Below, one piece after another: positions 1-7,731 of a DNA stretch of 64,000 nucleotides (positions are counted from its first letter, which is position 1; the number at the start of each line of letters is the position of its first letter). Below the pieces are notes generated by a model. The model made no database searches. It saw only the letters and a list, made by a program, of their open reading frames with translations, and was not told where the DNA came from. The position numbers and the translations under genes were made by a program. The DNA is from Magicicada septendecula (taxonomy: Eukaryota > Arthropoda > Insecta > Hemiptera > Cicadidae), in the NCBI GenBank assembly GCA_034769895.1, contig CM068373.1, positions 21,371,967 through 21,435,966 on the forward strand. The letters are read 5' to 3'.

Positions 1-201
1 CAGTTTGGGTGTGGTCGCTTCCTTGTACAGCGAACTGATTACATAATGACCACGTGTGCGTTGCTTTACACAGCATTATTTTCAATGCTCTACATTCAAA
101 TGGAGTTTTAGACTGTTACTTTTTATTTAAATATGCTTTCAGTATGCGGTAAACATATAACCCCAAATAGTTAATATTTGGTTCCGTTATATATTCCCAC
201 A
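1..201 (-). repeat. LTR, 5' terminal part only (cut by window edge)
   Basis: This is the outer (U3) end of an LTR whose remainder lies left of the window. Its 5' terminus, TGTGGG on the minus strand, is placed at 201 because the array's right edge ends about 10 bp short of the equivalent point (38782) and a homopolymer tract adjoins it. Confidence 0.6.
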
Positions 202-708
202 CCCGCTTTAAAAAAAAAATGAATATAATAATTAGTTATTTTTTTTTTTCTTAATCATTACACACATATTCTGTAATCATTATTCTTATTAACTATACAT
301 TGTATTACTTATTCTGAAGACACGTACACAAGTGTTAATGTTATTGCATTATATACAATTTAACCCTAAATACATGTATTAAAATATCATATTTGCAACT
401 TATTGCGTATAATGTTTTTAAAACGAGTAGTACCCTTTGTTTATAAACAGTGGCACACGTACAAAAGAATTTGCTGACAGCATTTAGAACCGTTATCGCC
501 GGGCGCGCGGCTAATTGCTTGACCTAGTTTCATATGTGGGTCAGGTAGTTGTTATCGCGTGACGTAATTATTTCCTGCCGTGAGCTCGTTCAGTTGTATA
601 TGCTTATTATTTATCGCGTTAGGAAAACATTATTATTAATATACACGTTATCTATAATTATTATTAATAATATTATAAAACACAAATTATTTATTTTAAA
701 TTTAATTA
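202..708 (-). other. 3' untranslated region of unit 1, with possible polypurine tract
   Basis: This AT-rich, non-coding stretch lies between the -1 ORF stop and the LTR and recurs in all units. It holds an A-run (about 208-217) and T-run (about 238-249) of variable length, the main source of unit length differences. The 8-nt purine-rich AAAGCGGG on the minus strand abuts the predicted LTR start and could be a weak polypurine tract. A GC-rich patch at 497-512 can form a 4-bp hairpin. Nothing else is recognisable. Confidence 0.45.
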
Positions 709-1089
709 TTATAATACAATTACATTATCTTTTAACCGTAATATTTCGTAACCCTTTTTACGAACGGTTCGACAGTACTTCGTTAACCATCGGTCATTTT
801 CGTCACCGGATTCTTCGTCTACGTCTTCCCACGCTGACTGTGTGGGAACGTCGTCGTCACTTTCCTGCTCTGCCGGATGTACTTTTGTCGGTGCCCATTG
901 TTGCATTGTGTTAACGGCCAACCACGTTTCCTTACCATCCGGTTGAAATACTTTGTCAACTGGCGTACAAATTTCTGTATAAAAATCACTTTTCTTAAAC
1001 CTAGCATTTTTCTTATTTTTACCTACTTTATTGCGATAGGCTTTAGCATGATTTATGGCGCTTCCTCCCTGGAGGCGCCCGTTTCCAAG
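709..1089 (-). CDS. -1 frame extension ORF reached by frameshift from gag, unit 1
   Basis: This frame is open for 126 codons from the slippery site to a TAA at 709, one base back from gag. It has no convincing start codon at its 5' end, so it would be made only as a Gag fusion (530 + 126 residues). The first third is rich in Lys/Arg/Asn. The middle has an acidic stretch (ESDDD, DEESGDEN) followed by a basic tail ending ILRLKDNVIVL. No DTG/DSG protease motif, zinc finger or integrase motif is visible. In full-length relatives this position normally holds protease/pol, so this may be a remnant joining the pol start to its end after an internal deletion. Function unknown. The frame is open in all eight units. 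Confidence 0.6.
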   Translation of the reverse strand, partial: LGNGRLQGGSAINHAKAYRNKVGKNKKNARFKKSDFYTEICTPVDKVFQPDGKETWLAVNTMQQWAPTKVHPAEQESDDDVPTQSAWEDVDEESGDENDRWLTKYCRTVRKKGYEILRLKDNVIVL

Positions 1090-1095
1090 TTTTTT
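1053..1095 (-). promoter_or_regulatory. Programmed -1 ribosomal frameshift cassette, unit 1
   Basis: Reading the minus strand, the slippery heptamer A AAA AAC (1095-1089) is in the correct phase for gag codons CAA AAA AAC (residues 528-530). A 9-nt spacer follows (1088-1080). Then comes a stem-loop at 1079-1057: GGCGC pairs with GCGCC, a C.A mismatch follows, then UCC pairs with GGA around an AGGGA loop. The gag stop (1055-1053) lies just past the stem. This is the X XXY YYZ plus stem design known from retroviral gag-pro junctions. It is identical in the other units at 5876-5918, 10702-10744, 15527-15569, 20352-20394, 25174-25216, 29997-30039 and 34822-34864. Confidence 0.8.
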
Positions 1096-2678
1096 TGAAA
1101 CTTACGATTCTTTTTCCTCTCGTTGGGGTCTTTATTACTTGGAGTATCGCTGTCTTGCTCTATTGTATCGGTCCTAGCTAATTTAACCGTTTGCATAGCT
1201 CTAATCGGGGCCCCGTCGTTACCCTTACCCTGCCCCTTTGATCTACCAAAATTTTGTTTTCCCTTGTACTCAAAGGTTTTATTTGGCTGTTTTGACGGTG
1301 TTTGGGGTGGAGTAGAACTGGTACTCGGTTTTTGATCCGTTTGCTGATGGTACTGTAGTCGCGTATTCTGCCCTTCATTATTTCGGCGAAAATCGGGATT
1401 ATAACGCCACCCACCAAAATCAAAAACCGTCTCACTTTGGGACACTAGAATGAGGAGTTCGTCTACCGTGCGAATACCCTGGGTAAATACAGCTACTCTA
1501 ATGTTATGATTAAAATGGTAGGCAAGCTTGGTGACTATGTCAATCTCCGCAAATGCTGGGGTTAAATGCTTCGCGCGTTCGACCTGCTGGATTATATAAT
1601 TTTCGGCGGTAATACCCATTTTCTTATCAAACCGGCCATATTCCAGTTCATTGCGCAGAAGTCGTTGGGTATGCGAGTTCCAGTACCGGCTTTCAAATTT
1701 TTGTTTGAACTCCGCGTATGTGGACACTCTATCGCGTACAATGTTATACCACTTACGCGCCGAATCACGCATCGCGTTAACCACCCACTGTATTTTGTCT
1801 TGATCTTCTAGTCGGGAACCTACTCTAGCCATTTCACTCTCACATGCTAATAAAAATTCAATGGGGTTTTCGTTATTTTCCCCCGTAAAATACACGCGAT
1901 TTTTCTCGTCGACAGGACCTTGTACCAAAATATTTGGAGCAGACCTCCTTCGTACCTCCTGTCGTACTTTCAAAATCTCGTCGCTTAACGTTTGTAAAAC
2001 ACTCTCTTTATTAGAGTCAATGTTAGATCGCGTCTCTACAATTGAAGCGTCTAATTTATCTACTCGTCGTTGTGTTTCGGTCACGTCCGCGTGAATTTTT
2101 ACCTCTAGGGATTCCACCTTCCTGGAAACCTCTAATGTTTGCTTTTCACAACGGCTTATGTGATCCTTGAACCGGCCCTCCACACGTGTTACTTGTTCAA
2201 TAAACGATTTTTGTATAGTGGTCTCAAAAACCTTAAACCGTTCATTGATTTTAGTATCGACCGTATTTACTCTTTCACCGATCTCTGCGACTTTTTCCGT
2301 TAATTGTTTATTACTCTCACCGACTTCAACGACTCTCGCGGTTAGCTCTTTATTACTTTCCGCGATTTCGGTGACTTTAGCGGTCAACTCGTTTACGCTT
2401 TCGTCTATTTTCGCAGTTAATTCTTTACTACTTTCTTTATTACTTTGCTTAATCTCGGCGTTTATGTCAGCATTACTTTGTTCTAATGCTTCGGTTAGAC
2501 TAACTTTTTGTGCCTCGATTTTGGAAGTTATTTCTGCGTTGCTAAGTTCAAATTTCGCGTCAATTTTCTCAAATCTCGAGTTCATATTAGCGGTCAAATC
2601 CGCATTCATTTGCGCGTTAGCTTGTTTCATTTCCGCGTTCATTTGCTGCATTTGTTTAAGTATTTTATCCATATCCAT
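1053..2678 (-). CDS. gag: Gag-like capsid protein of LTR retrotransposon, unit 1
   Basis: A 541-residue ORF beginning MDMDKILKQM. Residues 1-245 are a long, mostly helical coiled-coil-like region with imperfect repeats of the ESNKELTAKV type (about 84-137). Residues 255-415 resemble the retrotransposon gag capsid fold: NPIEFLLACE at 271-280, W298 (IQWVV), W310 (ARKWYNIV), then YAEFKQKFESRYW at 321-333. Residues 420-541 are Gln/Ser/Thr/Pro/Lys/Gly-rich and probably bind nucleic acid, but there is no CX2CX4HX4C knuckle. The role inferred from the family is to form particles around element RNA. The gene lies downstream of a primer binding site and leader and ends in a frameshift cassette. Unit-specific residues are Ile76, Leu231, Lys499 and Thr503, identical to unit 6. 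An arthropod Ty3/gypsy-type origin is likely, though the clade is uncertain. Confidence 0.85.
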   Translation of the reverse strand: MDMDKILKQMQQMNAEMKQANAQMNADLTANMNSRFEKIDAKFELSNAEITSKIEAQKVSLTEALEQSNADINAEIKQSNKESSKELTAKIDESVNELTAKVTEIAESNKELTARVVEVGESNKQLTEKVAEIGERVNTVDTKINERFKVFETTIQKSFIEQVTRVEGRFKDHISRCEKQTLEVSRKVESLEVKIHADVTETQRRVDKLDASIVETRSNIDSNKESVLQTLSDEILKVRQEVRRRSAPNILVQGPVDEKNRVYFTGENNENPIEFLLACESEMARVGSRLEDQDKIQWVVNAMRDSARKWYNIVRDRVSTYAEFKQKFESRYWNSHTQRLLRNELEYGRFDKKMGITAENYIIQQVERAKHLTPAFAEIDIVTKLAYHFNHNIRVAVFTQGIRTVDELLILVSQSETVFDFGGWRYNPDFRRNNEGQNTRLQYHQQTDQKPSTSSTPPQTPSKQPNKTFEYKGKQNFGRSKGQGKGNDGAPIRAMQTVKLARTDTIEQDSDTPSNKDPNERKKNRKFQKNLETGASREEAP

Positions 2679-2807
2679 TTTAAATAGACAACAATGTCAA
2701 ATATACACAATTTAAAATACACAGAACAGTTTCAAATACACAATAACTTTACTGTTGTACAAACACCAGTCACAAAACTCTTTGGGGATTGTTTATGTTG
2801 GACGCCA

Positions 2808-2830
2808 GCTGTTTTACGAGTTAAAACAGC
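2808..2830 (-). other. Perfect leader hairpin between primer binding site and gag
   Basis: A 9-bp perfect inverted repeat (GCTGTTTTA / TAAAACAGC) surrounds a 5-nt loop in the transcribed leader, 130 bp upstream of the gag start. All units keep it: 7631-7653, 12457-12479, 17282-17304, 22107-22129, 26929-26951, 31752-31774 and 36577-36599. The position suits a packaging or dimerisation element, but that function is inferred from position only. Confidence 0.5.
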
Positions 2831-2883
2831 AAAGTTGTTTTACACGTGAAAATTAAATTTAAATTGAATTTAATTAATTTTCT

Positions 2884-2908
2884 CGAGCCCCACGAGATTG
2901 GAGCGCCA
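2884..2908 (-). other. tRNA-Lys-like primer binding site (PBS-2), unit 1
   Basis: The plus strand reads CGAGCCCCACG, AGA, then TTGGAGCGCCA. From general knowledge, animal tRNA-Lys(CUU) ends CGAGCCCCACG TTGGGCGCCA. The match is complete apart from an inserted AGA and one extra A, so the minus strand starts TGGCGC as a PBS should. Equivalent sites are at 7707, 12533, 17358, 22183, 27005, 31828 and 36653 (25 bp each). It marks the LTR/internal border. A related second site lies at 2974-2998. Confidence 0.6.
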
Positions 2909-2930
2909 TTTATAACTCTACCTCTACTAT

Positions 2931-3020
2931 TATGCGTTTCAATCTCGTTGTGATTTAATTAATTTAATTGAATCGTGCCCCACGTTCCGGGCAAGCCATT
3001 TATAACTACACTACTATGCG
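2931..3020 (-). repeat. 84-bp tandem duplication with a second PBS-like box (PBS-1)
   Basis: The landmark TATGCG recurs at 2931 and 3015. Each is preceded by TTTATAAC next to a PBS-like box: PBS-2 at 2884-2908 and PBS-1 at 2974-2998 (CGTGCCCCACGTT, CC, GGGCAAGCCA). The segment spanning the LTR end and primer site has therefore been duplicated. The two boxes have diverged differently from tRNA-Lys. This makes the inner LTR border ambiguous between 2909 and 2999. Confidence 0.6.
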
Positions 3021-3244
3021 TTATTGTAATGTAATGTTGTGTGTGAGTACCCACCTGCTGTCTGATCTTGCAGATTCTTCCGACTAGGGCGTGTGGATTT
3101 TGGATTTGAAGTTCGCAAGCTAGTAATCTCAAATTATTACAACAACACACATAATGGGTTACTTTAAAGGGGGAGAGTTTTGTGAGACTGGTAGGCTTTA
3201 TCGTACAACAATAAAACACTGTTATATGGGGTAATAAAACGTTG

Positions 3245-3250
3245 TTTATT
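3245..3250 (-). terminator. Candidate LTR polyadenylation signal AATAAA
   Basis: AATAAA on the minus strand lies about 104 nt downstream of the proposed start at 3354 and is followed by a GT/T-rich stretch. The spacing suits an R region. AT-rich DNA yields many chance hits, so support comes mainly from position. Confidence 0.35.
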
Positions 3251-3350
3251 ACACCAACAACACACAAGAATAGAGTGGTTATAATCTTATGAATTTTCTT
3301 ATAGTCTATACAATGAATCGATGTTTTTCGATTGATTAATAGTTGAAAGA

Positions 3351-3388
3351 AACTGAACTCGTTCTTTGCGAGTTAATTGCAATTTAAA
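3351..3388 (-). promoter_or_regulatory. Candidate LTR promoter: TTTAAAT box plus TCAGT initiator
   Basis: On the minus strand TCAGTT sits at 3356-3351 (start A at 3354), with an AT-rich TTTAAATT box about 33 bp upstream. TCAGT is the arthropod initiator. The box is a weak TATA variant. The site is present in each LTR copy. An alternative TATAAAAG occurs at 3616-3609 but has no TCAGT at the right distance. Confidence 0.4.
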
Positions 3389-5531
3389 TTTTACTTTATT
3401 AATTGATTTGAATTTAATTAAATTTATTTAATTAATTTGAATCTAAGTGTTCATGAAACAAAATATAACTCTGAAATTAATTCGAATAATTAATTAAAAT
3501 AAATTAGACGTGACAGTCTAGTTCACGTTATTTCATTTCTAGTGATTCTACTTCTGATCTACTGCAGTATGATCTAAGATTAGATAGTCAGTTAAGATTT
3601 GTATAGCGCTTTTATACTACTTCTATTTCTTAACTATAACTTACTAAAACCTTAAACTGCTATACAGATTATCACAACGAATTTACTTTTTAATTACTAG
3701 AGTCTTTGCTTTTTGTTTGGCACCTGAATTATTTGAATTATAATGTTTTAATTGACAAATAGAAAATTTGATCTGAAAAATAAATAAGTGGATTTTGCTT
3801 TCCTGTTACTGAAGAGGATGTCGTCCCGATTTGTCCCTCGTCGATTCGAGTCCTTGGTTAGAGAAAGTAATCTGCTTAGAACTGCTGGATTCGGTCGTGG
3901 AGTTCAAAATTCGGCAACACTCTGCTTCCTTGCTGTTTGTGAATATTTTAACGTCTGCTGTTGTCTGCTGGAAGTGCTTCCTGTCCCTCGTCGATTCGCA
4001 CGTTGCACGTCAGCGTGTGTGTGTGTGCTTCGTTCGAGTGGTCGCTCTGCTCGTCAGCTGTTCACCAATAATTTAGACGGCCTCTCTGCTGTATTCTTGA
4101 AGTCTGGTCTTGAAGTCGGGTGGATCTCTTGCGTGCTTATGACTAACTGGTAGTACACAATAAGCTTAGTTGATGTCCTGAAGAGTATCTCGCCTTTACA
4201 AAACAATTACGAGCTATACAGATGATCTGTACTTAGTGTGTTCGTAATTGCGTGTGTGTTGACCACGTAGAGTCTTCTTGTTGATCTTCACCACTTTGGC
4301 TACTAGACGATCGAAGGACTACGTCTTAACTTCGTGAGTACTGACAGAAGAGTGATTTTTCCACCAGAAAACACCGCACTAGCCGGGGCTGCATGAAATG
4401 ATTTCATTGGTCGAAACACTCTCCCTACCACATAAAATTTAGAATTCCCTCGGTCCGTGAGAATGAAGTCTGGTTCCCACAGACGGAGAATAGAATTATT
4501 ATCTAATATAATTATCCGGCGCAACCAATTTGTCGCTACGGATATCCTGTACTTATTTAATTTTGCAATAACTTGGTTGCAAATCAAGTTGTGTGAAATC
4601 TAAAATTTACAATTTGTCAGAAATTATTATCTTTATAACATAGTAAAATGTCATTACTGTAATTCTATTTTTACAGAAGTTATTCAATTATTTTAATTAA
4701 CTCTTACATTTGTTAATTATATTGCATCAAATTTGCACACGTCATTATTAATATCTCGGCAAACATTTTGGCTATGTTAGATTTCGCCTTTATTTATTAG
4801 TTTCCGAGATATTAATAATTAACAGTTTGGGTGTGGTCGCTTCCTTGTACAGCGAACTGATTACATAATGACCACGTGTGCGTTGCTTTACACAGCATTA
4901 TTTTCAATGCTCTACATTCAAATGGAGTTTTAGACTGTTACTTTTTATTTAAATATGCTTTCAGTATGCGGTAAACATATAACCCCAAATAGTTAATATT
5001 TGGTTCCGTTATATATTCCCACACCCGCTTTAAAAAAAAAATGAATATAATAATTACAGTTATTTTTTTTTTCTTAATCATTACACACATATTCTGTAAT
5101 CATTATTCTTATTAACTATACATTGTATTACTTATTCTGAAGACACGTACACAAGTGTTAATGTTATTGCATTATATACAATTTAACCCTAAATAAATGT
5201 ATTAAAATATCATATTTGCAACTTATTGCGTATAATGTTTTTAAAACGAGTAGTACCCTTTGTTTATAAACAGTGGCACACGTACAAAAGAATTTGCTGA
5301 CAGCATTTAGAACCGTTATCGCCGGGCGCGCGGCTAATTGCTTGACCTAGTTTCATATGTGGGTCAGGTAGTTGTTATCGCGTGACGTAATTATTTCCTG
5401 CCGTGAGCTCGTTCAGTTGTATATGCTTATTATTTATCGCGTTAGGAAAACATTATTATTAATATACACGTTATCTATAATTATTATTAATAATATTATA
5501 AAACACAAATTATTTATTTTAAATTTAATTA

Positions 5532-5912
5532 TTATAATACAATTACATTATCTTTTAACCGTAATATTTTGTAACCCTTTTTACCAACGGTTCGACAGTA
5601 CTTCGTTAACCATCGGTCATTTTCGTCACCGGATTCTTCGTCTACGTCTTCCCACGCTGACTGTGTGGGAACGTCGTCGTCACTTTCCTGCTCTGCCGGA
5701 TGTACTTTTGTCGGTGCCCATTGTTGCATTGTGTTAACGGCCAACCACGTTTCCTTACCATCCGGTTGAAATACTTTGTCAACTGGCGTACAAATTTCTG
5801 TATAAAAATCACTTTTCTTAAACCTAGCATTTTTCTTATTTTTACCTACTTTATTGCGATAGGCTTTAGCATGATTTATGGCGCTTCCTCCCTGGAGGCG
5901 CCCGTTTCCAAG
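5532..5912 (-). CDS. -1 frame extension ORF, unit 2
   Basis: Same 126-codon frame as in unit 1, entered at the slippery site 5918-5912. This is the only copy with protein differences: Arg to Gly and Glu to Lys in the basic C-terminal tail (TVGKKGYKIL instead of TVRKKGYEIL). The frame stays open. Confidence 0.6.
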   Translation of the reverse strand, partial: LGNGRLQGGSAINHAKAYRNKVGKNKKNARFKKSDFYTEICTPVDKVFQPDGKETWLAVNTMQQWAPTKVHPAEQESDDDVPTQSAWEDVDEESGDENDRWLTKYCRTVGKKGYKILRLKDNVIVL

Positions 5913-7501
5913 TTTTTTTGAAACTTACGATTCTTTTTCCTCTCGTTGGGGTCTTTATTACTTGGAGTATCGCTGTCTTGCTCTATTGTATCGATCCTAG
6001 CTAATTCAACCGTTTGCATAGCTCTAATCGGGGCCCCGTCGTTACCCTTACCCTGCCCCTTTGATCTACCAAAATTTTGTTTTCCCTTGTACTCAAAGGT
6101 TTTATTTGGCTGTTTTGACGGTGTTTGGGGTGGAGTAGAACTGGTACTCGGTTTTTGATCCGTTTGCTGATGGTACTGTAGTCGCGTATTCTGCCCTTCA
6201 TTATTTCGGCGAAAATCGGGATTATAACGCCACCCACCAAAATCAAAAACCGTCTCACTTTGGGACACTAGAATGAGGAGTTCGTCTACCGTGCGAATAC
6301 CCTGGGTAAATACAGCTACTCTAATGTTATGATTAAAATGGTAGGCAAGCTTGGTGACTATGTCAATCTCCGCAAATGCTGGGGTTAAATGCTTCGCGCG
6401 TTCGACCTGCTGGATTATATAATTTTCGGCGGTAATACCCATTTTCTTATCAAACCGGCCATATTCCAGTTCATTGCGCAGAAGTCGTTGGGTATGCGAG
6501 TTCCAGTACCGGCTTTCAAATTTTTGTTTGAACTCCGCGTATGTGGACACTCTATCGCGTACAATGTTATACCACTTACGCGCCGAATCACGCATCGCGT
6601 TAACCACCCACTGTATTTTGTCTTGATCTTCTAGTCGGGAACCTACTCTAGCCATTTCACTCTCACATGCTAATAAAAATTCAATGGGGTTTTCGTTATT
6701 TTCCCCCGTAAAATACACGCGATTTTTCTCGTCGACAGGACCTTGTACCAAAATATTTGGAGCAGACCTCCTTCGTACCTCCTGTCGTACTTTCAAAATC
6801 TCGTCGCTTGACGTTTGTAAAACACTCTCTTTATTAGAGTCAATGTTAGATCGCGTCTCTACAATTGAAGCGTCTAATTTATCTACTCGTCGTTGTGTTT
6901 CGGTCACGTCCGCGTGAATTTTTACCTCTAGGGATTCCACCTTCCTGGAAACCTCTAATGTTTGCTTTTCACAACGGCTTATGTGATCCTTGAACCGGCC
7001 CTCCACACGTGTTACTTGTTCAATAAACGATTTTTGTATAGTGGTCTCAAAAACCTTAAACCGTTCATTGATTTTAGTATCGACCGTATTTACTCTTTCA
7101 CCGATCTCTGCGACTTTTTCCGTTAATTGTTTATTACTCTCACCGACTTCAACGACTCTCGCGGTTAGCTCTTTATTACTTTCCGCGATTTCGGTGACTT
7201 TAGCGGTCAACTCGTTTACGCTTTCGTCTATTTTCGCAGTTAATTCTTTACTACTTTCTTTATTACTTTGCTTAATCTCGGCGTTTATGTCAGCATTACT
7301 TTGTTCTAATGCTTCGGTTAGACTAACTTTTTGTGCCTCGATTTTGGAAGTTATTTCTGCGTTGCTAAGTTCAAATTTCGCGTCAATTTTCTCAAATCTC
7401 GAGTTCATATTAGCGGTCAAATCCGCATTCATTTGCGCGTTAGCTTGTTTCATTTCCGCGTTCATTTGCTGCATTTGTTTAAGTATTTTATCCATATCCA
7501 T
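5876..7501 (-). CDS. gag: Gag-like capsid protein, unit 2
   Basis: Full-length 541 codons with the same coiled coil, capsid-like core and low-complexity tail as unit 1. Private differences are Ser231 in place of Leu and Ile503 in place of Thr. It has Ile76 and Glu499. It is the most divergent gag in the array at protein level. Confidence 0.85.
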   Translation of the reverse strand: MDMDKILKQMQQMNAEMKQANAQMNADLTANMNSRFEKIDAKFELSNAEITSKIEAQKVSLTEALEQSNADINAEIKQSNKESSKELTAKIDESVNELTAKVTEIAESNKELTARVVEVGESNKQLTEKVAEIGERVNTVDTKINERFKVFETTIQKSFIEQVTRVEGRFKDHISRCEKQTLEVSRKVESLEVKIHADVTETQRRVDKLDASIVETRSNIDSNKESVLQTSSDEILKVRQEVRRRSAPNILVQGPVDEKNRVYFTGENNENPIEFLLACESEMARVGSRLEDQDKIQWVVNAMRDSARKWYNIVRDRVSTYAEFKQKFESRYWNSHTQRLLRNELEYGRFDKKMGITAENYIIQQVERAKHLTPAFAEIDIVTKLAYHFNHNIRVAVFTQGIRTVDELLILVSQSETVFDFGGWRYNPDFRRNNEGQNTRLQYHQQTDQKPSTSSTPPQTPSKQPNKTFEYKGKQNFGRSKGQGKGNDGAPIRAMQTVELARIDTIEQDSDTPSNKDPNERKKNRKFQKNLETGASREEAP

Positions 7502-7731
7502 TTTAAATAGACAACAATGTCAAATATACACAATTTAAAATACACAGAACAGTTTCAAATACACAATAACTTTACTGTTGTACAAACACCAGTCACAAAA
7601 CTCTTTGGGGATTGTTTATGTTGGACGCCAGCTGTTTTACGAGTTAAAACAGCAAAGTTGTTTTACACGTGAAAATTAAATTTAAATTGAATTTAATTAA
7701 TTTTCTCGAGCCCCACGAGATTGGAGCGCCA

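Larger units (their letters stand above)
2909..5023 (-). repeat. LTR between units 1 and 2
   Basis: About 2115 bp from the base next to PBS-2 to TGTGGG at 5023 (minus strand start). Proposed layout on the minus strand: U3 5023-3355, transcription start near 3354, R to about 3225, U5 to 2909. No canonical CA-3' end is visible. ORFs of 80-121 codons inside it lack protein-like features. Borders are inferred from the PBS, the array end and the homopolymer tract, because each LTR is shared in tandem and never appears as an isolated pair. Confidence 0.6.

Noticed and set aside
549..914. 121-codon plus-strand ORF near the 3' end of each unit
   Set aside because: It is antisense to the -1 frame ORF and to AT-rich untranslated sequence. 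The protein is low-complexity Ile/Leu.
2167..2715. 182-codon plus-strand ORF opposite the gag coiled coil, repeated in every unit
   Set aside because: It is the antisense shadow of a regular heptad-like coding region. Its composition (Leu/Ser/Val-rich) follows from the reverse complement of Glu/Lys/Asn codons.
2884..2908. tRNA gene or pseudogene
   Set aside because: Only the T-arm/acceptor 3' end resembles tRNA-Lys. The D-arm, anticodon arm and 5' acceptor strand are absent. Position before gag fits a primer binding site.
2959..3267. 102-codon minus-strand ORF across the PBS-1 and U5 region
   Set aside because: It runs through primer-site and LTR sequence, and a single substitution in unit 7 (near 32083) breaks it without any sign of constraint.
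3788..4153. 121-codon plus-strand ORF in each LTR
   Set aside because: It lies inside LTR sequence antisense to the element and has no domain-like composition. A repeated TGTCCCTCGTCGATTCG word accounts for its internal similarity.
4303..4587. 94-codon minus-strand ORF in each LTR
   Set aside because: It is in the U3 part of the LTR and shows no motif. Conservation is explained by unit homogenisation.
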